Shown: piece by piece, positions 34,196-44,117 of the stretch
How positions within the stretch are numbered: the first letter of the stretch is position 1
How the letters are laid out: every line of letters starts with the position of its first letter
Origin: Plectosphaerella cucumerina
Taxonomy: Eukaryota; Ascomycota; Sordariomycetes; Glomerellales; Plectosphaerellaceae
Length of the DNA: 64,000 bases
Assembly: GCA_020746995.1 (NCBI GenBank)
Contig: JAGPXD010000002.1
Location: 1,054,001-1,118,000 of the forward strand
Direction of reading: 5' to 3'
Translations under genes and position numbers: made by a program
Notes under the pieces: model-generated
Told to the model about the DNA's origin: nothing
The model's database searches: none
What the model saw: only the letters and a program-made list of their open reading frames with translations

Positions 34196-35349
34196 TATAC
34201 GTTATATTATATATTATATATACTAACGTATATTATAGGATACTTACTATTCTACGCTATATAACGGTATTAATACCGGTATTAAAAAGCTAGAAAAATA
34301 CTTTCCTAGAACTCTAGGTCCTAGAGACTTATCTAAGTATATATACTATATACTTAGTATAGTTCTAGATCCCCGGTTAAAGCTATCTCCGTTTAAACCG
34401 GAAAAAAAACTAGCTTTTTATCCGTCTATTACTACCGATATAATAGATATTCTAAAAGAAGAGTAGAATAAGTAAGTTATTCCTTCTTTTAATATATATA
34501 TATATATAATACTAATATCTATATAGGGTTAAATTCGAAAAAGAAGAGAATAATCCTAGTAGTATTACTCTTAGTAGTAATATATATAACGCGGATTCCG
34601 ATTCCGACGATATATATACTTCGGATATTACTACTATCGAAGAGTATATACTATATTTACAGGAACCTCTTTCCCGCGGTAACGTAAGTAATTTCTAGTA
34701 TTTCTTTTAATTTTTTATATATTATATACTAACTACTATATAGGAAGACCCACTTTTATACTGGAAGCTAAATAGCTTTAAATATCCTATTTTAGCTATA
34801 TTAGCTAGAAGGTATTTAGCTATACCGGCTACCTCGGCTTCTATCGAGAGAGTATTTTCCGTTACTAGTAATATTATAACTAAAAATCGTACTAGATTAT
34901 TACCTAGTACGGTTAAACAGTTAGTATTACTTAAAAGCTGGAAAATAAAGGATATAAAGGAACTAGAGAGACGACTTATCGACGAAGATATAGAAGAAAA
35001 GGAGGATTAGTTATTTTCTATATTTTTTTTCTTTTTTTTTTCTTTTTTTAATACTAAGTTTATATCCTTTTTTTTTTACTATTAAGGATATATCTACTAT
35101 ACTACTATATATATTAGCTTACTATTATTCTCCTAGTATATAATTTTATTCTATTATTTTAATTTTTAATTAGTATTTTTTAGTACTTTAGTTAGTACCG
35201 GTTAGTACTAGTACTAACTAATACTAATCTATAGAAGTACTAATACTAAAAATCCTTAGTACTAGCCGGTACTAATACTAACCGGTACTAATTAGTACCG
35301 GTTAGTATTTAGTTAGTATTAGTATTTCCGGTACTAAGAGCCAACCCTG

Positions 35350-35357
35350 ACTACTGG
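35350..35357. repeat. Target-site duplication, right copy
   Basis: ACTACTGG, directly after the last base of the hAT element and identical to 31368-31375. Confidence 0.9.
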
Positions 35358-36183
35358 TAAGCAAACCTAGCACCTCTCCGCCCACAGTCCATTGTCAGCT
35401 GCGTCCGCATTTCTTTCTCGCAGGGGACCGTGGCCCGAAGCCGCCAACGCCCGGGGAACCGATGTGGAGGCGTGGAGTAGTGTGGGCGTGCGAATTCAAA
35501 AGACGGGGGCGTGTTCTTTCTTAGCTCCAGCAAGCGCCGGACTTTAAATTTTTTGTCATCCAATCATCAAGAATCAAAGCCGGCCCCTGAACCGGCAACT
35601 TCACCTTCGGCATCACTGCATTTGCCAGGATCCGTCCGGCCAACCAGATCGAAAGTCGGCCGGCGGGCGTCACTAATAGCGCCCATCGAAAGCCGGCGCT
35701 AGTTTAGGATCGGCTTCATGCGGCGAGAATCTGGGACAAACGCCACGCTTGTCGCGCGGGGATCGTGTCAGCTCCTCGAGATCAATGGTCATCACATCAA
35801 AGAATCGGTGACATCCGTGCCTTGTGATGGACACTCAGGCCGGGCATTCGGCAACTCTTCGTGTCCGTCGGTCCCCTGGTCCAGACATGCCAATGGCCCA
35901 GACTCCTCTTCGGTGGACATGGGCCCAGTTCCCGATGCAGGCGGCGTCAACTCGGATCCTCAGGCGAGAAGATGACTGCCTCGTGATGGGCTGACTTTTC
36001 TTTTTGGAGCGAGATGTTTCTGTTCTCGGGTTATCGATGGCCGATGTGGCATGGATGGCCTATGTCCCAGATCTTCCTATGTCTTCGCTGTGGCGGCAGG
36101 AGTTGAGAATTATCCAACAGTCCAAGGATGCATGGTGTCAGATGTCGAATGGAGTTGAACACTTGAAGTCGCCATGCATTGAT
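35358..36183. other. Intergenic
   Basis: Normal GC composition resumes right after the transposon. No gene is supported; it contains the 3' flank of the rhamnosidase gene. Confidence 0.5.
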
Positions 36184-39048
36184 CTAAGCTGTGATCTCTA
36201 GCCTGTACTTTCCCTGCTTCAACTCCAACGTAGGCCCCGTGAACGTTTTGGTCTCGAGGACAGGAAGTCTCTGCAAAACAACTGAACTTCCATCGTTGGG
36301 CAGAACCAACTCGCAAGTAGTGCCAACCGGCACAGTGACTTCCACCACAGCCTTCTTCCCATCCTCCGAGCCCCTGCGGTCGAAACGAACAGAGATCAGA
36401 CCATACGGCGATTCAACCTCTCCCTCTACAAACTGGAACTCAGTCTTGAAGCAGGGCCTCAGCCTCCACGTCCGGTAGGCATCCGTCAGAGGCTTGACAC
36501 CAAGAGCGTAGTCATAGAACCATTCGTAAATGGTCCCCAGCATGTCGTGGCACTTTGAGCGGCAGTTGTCCTGCCAGAACTCGAGCAGGCTTGTCTCGCC
36601 GCGTCGGAGGAAGCGCATGTACGAGGGGTGCTCTTCTTGGCGCAGCATGTTGAGAACGATATCGGGGCGGTCGACTTCGGGGTCTGCAAGGGTGTTCCAG
36701 AGGTATTTGAGGCCGATTTCGCCCGCGCGCATGACGTGACCAGAATCTTCGGCTGCCGCAATGAACGCCTTGATGACGTCGGCGCGGTGCTCGGAGGGGA
36801 CCAGATCGTGCTGAAGAGCCATGGCCTGGGCAACCATGGTGCGGTCCCGCGTGCCGGGGTCGTCTCGGGAAGTGTAGAAGGCATAGGGGTGTGTCGTCTT
36901 GTCGGTGACGAGAAGTTGCTCGTTGTAGACTTCGTAGATTCGGTCTGCCCTTGTGGTGAAAGATGCTTCGTCGGTAGCGAACCCAAGTTCCTTGGCCATC
37001 ATGGCTACGTTGCGAAGGCACTTGTAGTAGATGGCCGTCTCGATGTTGGCTTGGTGATTACCGTAGGCAATGCTGTAGCCCCAGTCGCCGAGGCCATGCT
37101 CGATAAGGCCGCCCAGTCGCTCCTTGCCCTGCATGTATTCCATGTACTGCACACACGGACGGTAGATCTTCTTGAAGACATTGGTGCTGCCGTAGTAGCG
37201 CTTGATGAGCTCGGGAAGAAGGCAGACGGCGCCTCCCCAGGTGATGGTATCGTGCATTGGGCCGCACCTGTAGGCTCAGATTAGAGGGAGTGTATTGGGG
37301 AAGAGAGAGGGTTCCTACATGTATCGGACCAGTGGTGCCATGGTGGGCACCAGTCCTGTTGGCTCCTGTGTGTCAATGATGTCGTCCAAGATCTTGGAGT
37401 AGACAGCCTCCATGTCGCGGATGTACTGCGTCGAGGGAAATAGTAGAGATGAAACCTCGAGCCACCCAAACTTCTCAATCTGAGGGCAGTCGGTATGGTA
37501 GCTGAAGATGTTGGAGTTGAAGGTCCAGTAGCAAGCGTTGATCAAGGCGTTGACATCCTCCTTATCTGTCTTGACGAAGCCGAGTTGCGGTGCGCCAGAG
37601 GAGACATGACGAGCTGTCAGGGAGTGTATGATGGGAAGGCCGTCCTTGCCATCGAGGGAGGCGCCTTCGACTTGGATGTAGCGGGCACTGGTGAAGCTGA
37701 AGTCTGGTGTCCACTTTTCCCGATCTTCGCCTCCGAGGAGGGTAATCTTGGAGTAGACGCCCGTCTCGAACTCCTTGAACAATGGGTCCGGCATAAGCAC
37801 CAGACCATCTTCACCGATGGTCTCCGAGTACTTGACGCGGTACTCGGCCCCTGCTTTTCCACTGGATTCGACTTGGACCATGATGGACGCGTTCTGGCCG
37901 AGATCGAACATGATGACGCCAGGCTTGACCACCTTCTGACTAACGGGAACAAACGTGTTGTGCAGAACCACGGGATGCTGACTCTGGTAGCGCAGCTTGC
38001 CCCTTGGTCCGGTCAGAGGCTTGGCCGGCTGCCAGTTCGAGTCGTCAAAGCCAGCCGAGTCCCAGCCGACAGGGTACGCGCGCCTGTCGTGGTCCTCAGA
38101 GGCGTAGATGTTGGCGAGTGTCGTGGCGCTCTTGCGGACCTGCCAGGAGCGGTCCGAGATGGTCACCTCGTGGGTACCGTCTTCATAGTATGCGTGGATC
38201 TCAGCGAAGAAGCACAGCTCGTTTCCGTAGCGAACGTAGGTGTTGTCCTCGTACATGGGCCAGAAGAACCGATCGCCCTGGTCTCCGGCGTAGAAGCCAT
38301 TGCCGACATGCGCTCCGATGGCGTTCTCACCACTCGAGACGAGACTGGTCACATCGTATCCGACAAACTGAACCGTTCGGTGGTAGTTGGTCCAGCCTGG
38401 ATCCAGGACGTGCACTGAGGCAGGCTGACCGTTGAAGGTTAGGTTGAAGTGGCCGAGGCCAGATGCAAGGACGACGACGCGGGAGGGCTTGCGCTGGAAG
38501 TTGAGGCTTCGGCGGAGGTAGATGGGTTTATCGCCTCCGTCGCCGATCCACACGGCCTTCCACCGGTTCGCTTCGTCCTCGAACCAGGTACGGAAGATGA
38601 GGCTTGAGTGTGGCATCTGCAAAGAAAGCGGTCAGCGCATTGAAGACGGGGATTCCTAGAAGCGCAATTATACATAGGTTTGGTTCATGCTGTACGGCGG
38701 CAGCAGCTTGGAACACCGGGGATAAGAGGTGAAGAACTCGTTGGGAGCGCTGGTCGCCTCATTGCCGTCCTGATCCCAAACCGTCACGGTCCAGTAGTGG
38801 AAGGTGGTTGATTTGAAGCCATCCTTGGGGTCGCAAAGAATGTTGCGCTGCTCGCTGCTCTCGACGCGACCAGAGTTAAAGCAGACGCCGGGCTGGTTGG
38901 GGTCCTTGTCCGTGGACACCACGACGCGATACGCGACCTGCGAGGTGTGCTCGTCGGCAATGTCGAGCTTCCAGTAGACGCGAAACTCGTCGACGTCGAT
39001 GCCGATGGCCTCGCCGAAGCCGTGAATGCCGCAGGACACGACGTTCAT
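36184..39048 (-). CDS. Alpha-L-rhamnosidase, GH78
   Basis: Glycoside hydrolase releasing terminal L-rhamnose from pectin side chains or plant glycosides. Exons 38674-39048, 37319-38616 and 36184-37267 join in frame to 918 aa, the usual GH78 size. N-terminal beta-sandwich domains come first (VAYRVVVSTD, FHYWTVTVWDQDGNEATSAP, then VVVLASGLGHFNLTFNGQPA, GENAIGAHVGNGFYAGD). The (alpha/alpha)6 catalytic barrel includes SYHTDCPQIEKFGWLEV, close to the family signature around HxDCPxxExxGW, and GLGDWG. A C-terminal beta domain ends KQGKYRLEITA. No signal peptide is visible, so the enzyme is probably intracellular and would act on imported rhamnosides. It is divergent from a sugar transporter 811 bp away. 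The ATG at 39048 is the first in frame; the upstream extension begins at TTG. Confidence 0.93.
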
Positions 39049-39859
39049 GTTTGGTGCTCGCGGGGGATGCGCTCGTCGAGGTCGGGGGAGGTGGGTGAAG
39101 CTGCTTCGCGGGCTTCGGAGGTGGTGAAGGAGAGAAACATCGGGAGGGGAAGAGACATTGTCCAGGAGAACAGGCGAGTCTCGTCCGCCCCATGCCGAGC
39201 CGCGGTAGCCCAAACAGGGCCCGCACAGCGAAGCCGCATTACGTGTATTCGGGACGTTTTCGAGCGAGCTTTCTCGTCCCTCTTGACCTCACGGCTCCCG
39301 AGTCGAGGTTGGGGTTCTCGGGCACTCCCTGACTCGAAATTATGGGTGGCATCCTTCGGCCGGTGTGGGGAGGTGTGGTCAGGGGTGGCGACGAAAAAAG
39401 GGGGGGAGTGTTGCTATCAAAGGGGCGAGCGAGCCTGCCCGACCTGCCCGGCCGGGGTCATGATTTTGTCATGGGGGAACCCGGAGACACGGGGAACTGG
39501 GCTCTGCATGCCATCGAGCCCACGAGGTTTGCTGCAATAATACCACTCGGGCTAGAGCCTGCCGACATGGTCTGCCTGTCCTGGGGCCATGGATGATGGA
39601 GCCCCCAGGCCAGACACCGGAGTCCCCAAGTTCCCCCCCTGGTTCTCCCTCGAACTGCTCCTGAAAGCGCCAGTTTGCCCCACAGCCAACAGGTTCTGCA
39701 TGGCGCGAGCCGCGAGCGACACCATAATCCGGGGTAGCCCAGGTCTGCCTATATAAAGCCTACCGCTCCCCCAGGTCTGGGCTCGTGTCTATCCCCATCC
39801 TGCCCATCGCGCACCCATCACTGCATCTCTTTTCCCCTGGTTTCCAGCACTCAGCAGCC
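39049..39859. promoter_or_regulatory. Shared divergent promoter, rhamnosidase / sugar transporter
   Basis: 811 bp between the two start codons. One clear TATA box serves the transporter; several CCCC/GGGG and CGG-containing stretches could bind zinc-cluster or Cre1-type regulators, but I cannot assign them. Confidence 0.55.
39750..39758 (+). promoter_or_regulatory. TATA box of sugar-transporter gene
   Basis: TATATAAAG lies 102 nt before the transporter's ATG and is followed by a C/T-rich tract typical of fungal transcription-start regions. Confidence 0.6.
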
Positions 39860-41505
39860 ATGCCCAGCGGCGACGCCATCACCATCGCCTCCGCGGTCTT
39901 CCTGGCCGTGGGAGGTTTCCTCTTCGGCTACGACTCGGGAATCATCTCTTCCACCATCGCCCTCGAGCACTTCAAGTTTTATTTCAACAACCCCAGCGAT
40001 GACACTGTCGGCGGCATTGTCAGCTCGTTCCAGGGTGGCGCTGTTCTCGGAACTATGATCAACATGGTCAGTGATGCCGTGACCCAACGTCTTCAGGAGG
40101 ACGCGACTGACACTTTACACCATGCAGGCCTTCGCCAACAAACTCGGCCGTAAGAAGACAATCTTCGCCGGTTCTGTCGTCTCGCTCCTTGGCTCCGCCC
40201 TCCAGGCTGGTGCCACGACTATGGCCATGCTGATCGTCGGCCGCTTCATCGGTGGTGTGGCCGTTGGCATGCTCACCAGTACCATCCCCATGTATGCTTC
40301 GGAGATTTCCATGCCCAAGTGGCGTGGTGCTCTTTCCGGCCTGTTGCAGTGGTTCCTCAGCTGGGGATTCCTGGTGGCTCAGTGGCTCGGGTACGGGTGC
40401 TCGTTCTCCAATGGGGCCTTTTCCTGTAAGTTTGGATGTCCAAAGATCCATCAAAATCCTCCCGCTGACATTTTTCTTTACAGGGCGTTTCCCCCTGGCC
40501 TTCCAATGCGTTCCCGCTCTGATCCTCGTGTCTGGTATCTGGTTCCTCCAGGAGTCTCCTCGCTGGCTCATGGAGAAGGATAGACATGAGGAGGCTCGCG
40601 TCGTCCTCGAGAAGCTGCGCAATGGCGTGGATCCTTCCTTGATCAACCTCGAGTTCCTCGAAATCCGCGATGTCATCGCCGCCGACCGCGAGATTGGCAA
40701 GGTCACCCCTATGTCCATCCTCACGAAGCCTTCTTGGAGGAAGCGTCTTCTGCTTGGATGCGGTGTGCAAATCTTTGGACCCCTCAGTGGCATCAACGTC
40801 ATCAACTAGTAAGCTACCTTCTTCCTCTTTTGGGCGCCGTCAACAGGTGCTAACCAGCATCCTACCAGCTATGGCCCTCGTATCTACGAAATCCTGGGTA
40901 TCGAGGACACCCAGACCTCACTCATGATCATCGGTATCAGCGGAGCTCTTTCCATCGTCTACTGCACGATCGGTCTCTGGATGCTCGACAAGGTCGGCCG
41001 TGTCAAGCCCCTGATCGTCTCCGCCATTGGCCTCGCCTCTGCCCTGCTCGTCAACGCGGTCCAGGCGCAGCACCTCGACCCCAACAACGGCAACCAGCTG
41101 CGCTCCATGGTGGCCATGAACTTTGTGTTCAGCCTGTTCTACACCCCTCTCGGTATTATCTCTTGGGTTTACCCGGCTGAGATTTTCCCTGTCGAGGTTC
41201 GCGCCCTGGGAAACGCCATCACTACCTTCAGCAACTGGGTCGTCAACCTCGTGTTCGCTCAGTTCTCTCCGATTGCGCTGACCCGGATTGGATTCGCATA
41301 CTTCTACGTGTTTTTCGTCTTTAACATCATCGCCCTACTGTGCTACTGGTTCTTCTACCCCGAGACCAAGGGCCGCACCCTGGAGCAGATGGACGTGCTC
41401 TTCGGCGACCAGCTCGTCCCCCACGCACTGGACGACCCGCAGGCAGCCATGGCTATGCACAAGGATGCATCCATCTCGGCACACGTCGAAGAGTCCAAGG
41501 TTTAG
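39860..41505 (+). CDS. MFS sugar transporter (STP/HXT family)
   Basis: Proton-coupled plasma-membrane sugar transporter. Exons 39860-40066, 40128-40425, 40484-40808 and 40869-41505 join in frame to 488 aa. Family signatures: GGFLFGYDSGIIS in TM1, NKLGRKKT in the 2-3 loop, GRFIGGVAVGMLTSTIPMY with the following Glu at TM4-5, LQESPRWLMEKDR before the central loop, INYYGPRIYE at TM7, and FFYPETKGRTLEQMD after TM12. The substrate is not certain from sequence. The divergent GH78 neighbour makes L-rhamnose or a rhamnoside the best guess; quinate or hexose are alternatives. The ATG at 39860 is the first in frame. Confidence 0.93.
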
Positions 41506-42004
41506 TTCGATCACATAGCAAAAGTCTATCGGGGCTTGAAACTCTGGGGCCTGACACCCATGATCCTGGATGGATAGAACCTCGGAGGTGGTTTACTTGT
41601 AGTTTTCGATCAAGCAATCTACTGCAACCTTGCGTTTTAACGAGTTTAAAAAATTTCGTGGCCTCGATTACGATTTGTCTCCAGTCCTGTTTCACAACCT
41701 ATTCAATGGGATGAGTTGGTTTGCTGAGACTGGGGTCACGCACGACGACGCCTAGATGAAAATCTTGTTCACACAATCTGGACCTCTCCGCCTTGAGCTT
41801 TCTTTAACACATGTATGTGTAGAGTCTAAGTGAGGAATCCCCCCGTAATGAATGATACGAGTCCAAGATTGATCCGCCAGACTCATTACAGCAAATCTAC
41901 ATTCTAAAACCCCAAGATGTCGCATCCAGCCCAGCAACGCGACGCAACTCCCATCAAAACACAAAGCAGAATAACCTGACCAATTCTTCCCTAGACACAT
42001 CAAC
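41506..42004. other. Intergenic between convergent genes
   Basis: 3' flanks of the sugar transporter and the deaminase-like gene. Nothing recognised. Confidence 0.5.
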
Positions 42005-43309
42005 CTACCAGCCGACCGGTGACTCTGGTTGAAGAGGCTCCTCCGCCGAGCTTGTGTCCTTCATTTTGTCCTGAAGCCACTCATCAAGCTCCAGATTAGT
42101 CTCCTCAAGCCGAGAGAGAGCAGGGGGGGCTGGGGGTTCGGACATCAAAGAGCCCCATACGTAAATCTTCCAGTGTGTCTCATCTCCTGTAGTGAAGATT
42201 GAACCCTTGTTGATCGTGTACCAGCAGCGCAAGCAAGGCAGTTTGGTGCAGCCGATGTAGTTGAAGACTGGGCCAATGTTGCCGCAGATGTACTCGTGGA
42301 CAAGCTTCATCTCGCAATGAACATGCTTCTTGGCTTCCAACATCTTTGAGTCGGCTTCTTTTATGGCGAAAACTCCAGCCAAAAGCCCGCTTCTGTGGTC
42401 TCGGAAATGGATGATGCGCGTGCAAGCTCTGAGAATCTTGCAAAGCTTCCGCTGTTCTCGGGAGCTGCCAGCTGGCTCTCCCTCAACTTGCATCTTGATA
42501 GTTCGTTGAAGAAGCACGAACGACTTCTCGGGGCGTTTTCTGGGAATGTCGCCGATGTTGTCATTAAGGTAAGGTCGAGCCTCTTCAAGGTAGGACGTGA
42601 ACCTGCCATGGCAGTGACGCACAGCGAGGAGTGCGAGCTGTTCTACATCATCTACCTCGCCGTTATCCTGTCAGCTTGGTGAATTGTTGAGAACTCGGAC
42701 CAGATCGTCCTTGAAATTCGTGTCAATGAGATCTGATCGACCGTTCAATGCCACATGAATGGTGAGCAACACTCGTTTCTCTGCCGACGTTTGCCTGCTG
42801 AGCATTGTCGCTGCGACGTACGACGACGCCTTCTCGAGCTTCTCTCCCTGTGGCTCAGACCTGGAGCCTTTCCTGTCTCTGGAGAACATCAAGGCGATGT
42901 CATTGAGAAATTGCCGTGTTGCTTGATCGGTCGAGGGGAACGGGAGGGAAGTGTTGACCGAAGAAGATGCCGGTGAAGTTTCTCGAGAATATGCTGGAGA
43001 AGATTCTGGGGAATATGAGGGAGGAGATGATGGAAAAGGTACTGGAGAAGTTGCTCGAGAGGATGCCAGAGAAGATGTTGCAGATGTTCCCGGAGAAGAT
43101 TCTCGAGAAGATGCTGGAGAAGGTTCTGGAGAAGATGTCGGAGAAGACGCTTGAGTGGTGAATGGATTGGAAATCATGCCATCCTTGATCTTTTGTTTGA
43201 GCTCCCGGTGGTATTTCCAAGGAAGATACCGTGATGCCGGGCCTTTCGGGGTAAGGTCGCGAGGGGGGCTCAGCCGTGACGTGCACCGGCATCCCACTTG
43301 CTGGCTCAT
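42005..43309 (-). CDS. OTT_1508-type nucleic-acid deaminase-like protein, interrupted
   Basis: The C-terminal part has a cytidine-deaminase-fold signature: HCEMKLVHEY (His ligand and Glu proton shuttle) and IGCTKLPCLRCWY (PCxxC zinc ligands), with spacing as in the fungal/Orientia OTT_1508 deaminase family. The frame is continuous from 43309 to 42005 except for one TGA at 42671-42673, between VRVLNNSPS and QDNGEVDDVEQLALLAVRHCHGRF. Both sides look coding and share the frame, and no convincing intron removes the stop. The N-terminal third has a Ser/Pro tetrapeptide repeat from a 12-bp minisatellite. The start is unsure: the open frame continues upstream to a GTG at 43489, and a separate frame at 43679-43891 may be an older 5' exon. 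It is probably a decaying gene, or one read through. The biological role of the family is unknown; a nucleic-acid or conflict function is only proposed. Confidence 0.6.
42970..43149. repeat. 12-bp minisatellite, 15 units
   Basis: Degenerate tandem units close to CTGGAGAAGATG (plus strand), exactly fifteen 12-mers. On the coding (minus) strand each unit is four codons, giving an [A/E]-S-S-[P/R]-type tetrapeptide run. Because 12 is a multiple of 3, all frames stay open across it. Confidence 0.8.
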
Positions 43310-44117
43310 GACAGTAGGGAATCTTGATGTAGTAAACGTCGTGTGTGCTAAACGAAGCCAGAGATGTCGAATGACCGAGTATTTACAGACTCCAACGTAA
43401 ATCATCCCAGGGTTTCCGTCCGTATTAATGCAGAATGAACTGCCATCATGAACATAACGGTCTCGAATGGCCTCGCCCCTCGAGGCCACGATGGAAACGA
43501 AGGTTCACGATGGTCGACCATGGTCAACAAAGAGTTCCCTTCTCACCATGGACACTACAGGTGACCTCATACCACGATGTCAAAAGTTCGTCACATATCA
43601 CAACGGCAGAAGACAATGCCCTGTTCCCGTCTTTCACATCACTGGATGCCGTGTTTGAGACCGAAGGCATAGACAAAATCACGAGCTCAGTGCTTGTTTC
43701 GGTTCTTTGAGCAATTCTTCAGCGAAACGAAAGACCTGGCCTGCTCGTTCGACGGTTCGAGCATACGGCGAAACTGGCCAAGCGTGTGGCCCGTCGTAGT
43801 TTTGGGTCTCATGTTTTGTGTGACCTTCCGCAGACTGTAAGAGGAGGCGAAGAATTTGAGCTACGCCTGAGATGCTGCGTGACATGGCCATCTGCAGAAC
43901 CTGGCTTCAAGGGCGTTTGAGGCACTGGTGTCATGCTCACGCAGGGTTCAACTTGGCCACGCTCAGGGCCTCACAGTAGACATTCAGCACAGCACGAAGC
44001 ACAGAGTTCAGGAGACATGCGAAGAAATAATGTATTGGCTGAAAAGAAATCAGAAGCAACCCTCATGGGTGATGTCATGTCTCATGTCACACAGCGACCC
44101 AGGCACAGCTTTGCTGC
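43310..44117. other. Intergenic, possible degraded 5' coding of deaminase
   Basis: A 70-codon ATG-started frame on the minus strand (43679-43891; MSRSISGVAQILRLLLQ, then RAGQVFRFAEELLKEPKQ) looks amphipathic-helical and may be a lost or miscalled 5' exon of the deaminase gene. I could not join it in frame with confidence. Confidence 0.35.

Larger units (their letters stand above)
32182..35010 (+). pseudogene. hAT transposase remnant, internally deleted
   Basis: Four segments splice in frame: 32182-32343, 34239-34471, 34527-34683 and 34744-35010 (273 codons), with one in-frame TAG at 34464-34466 where hAT proteins usually have Trp (KEE-stop-NK). The first segment gives MDSFTRDSSPSDITDSQPS. 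The second holds YIYYILSIVLDPRLKL. The last is the classic hAT dimerisation region: YPILAILARRYLAIPATSAS followed by IERVFS. Introns have ACTAAC branch sites. The zinc finger and most of the RNase-H-like core expected between residues 54 and 55 are missing, so no active transposase can be made. The first intron hosts the Fot1-like element. Confidence 0.83.
31376..35349 (+). mobile_element. hAT-superfamily transposon, decayed, with nested insertion
   Basis: A 3,974-bp AT-rich block with sharp edges. It begins CAGGGTTGGC and ends GCCAACCCTG, a 10-bp perfect terminal inverted repeat, and is bounded by a perfect 8-bp duplication ACTACTGG. Near both ends TTAGTACCGGTTAGTA-type motifs recur in both orientations (for example 31391-31408, 35192-35208, 35292-35307), as expected of subterminal transposase sites. 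It encodes a remnant hAT transposase on the plus strand. A Fot1/pogo-like element is inserted within it at 32347-34195. Composition differs strongly from the GC-rich flanks, consistent with repeat-induced point mutation. Confidence 0.92.

Noticed and set aside
37495..38418. 307-codon plus-strand frame
   Set aside because: Antisense to the GH78 rhamnosidase exon.
42970..43149. Possible CRISPR-like array
   Set aside because: Contiguous 12-bp units without spacers, in a eukaryote; it is a minisatellite.
42967..43161. Plus-strand Leu-Glu-Lys coiled-coil frame
   Set aside because: Product of the 12-bp repeat being open in every frame; no splice or domain support.
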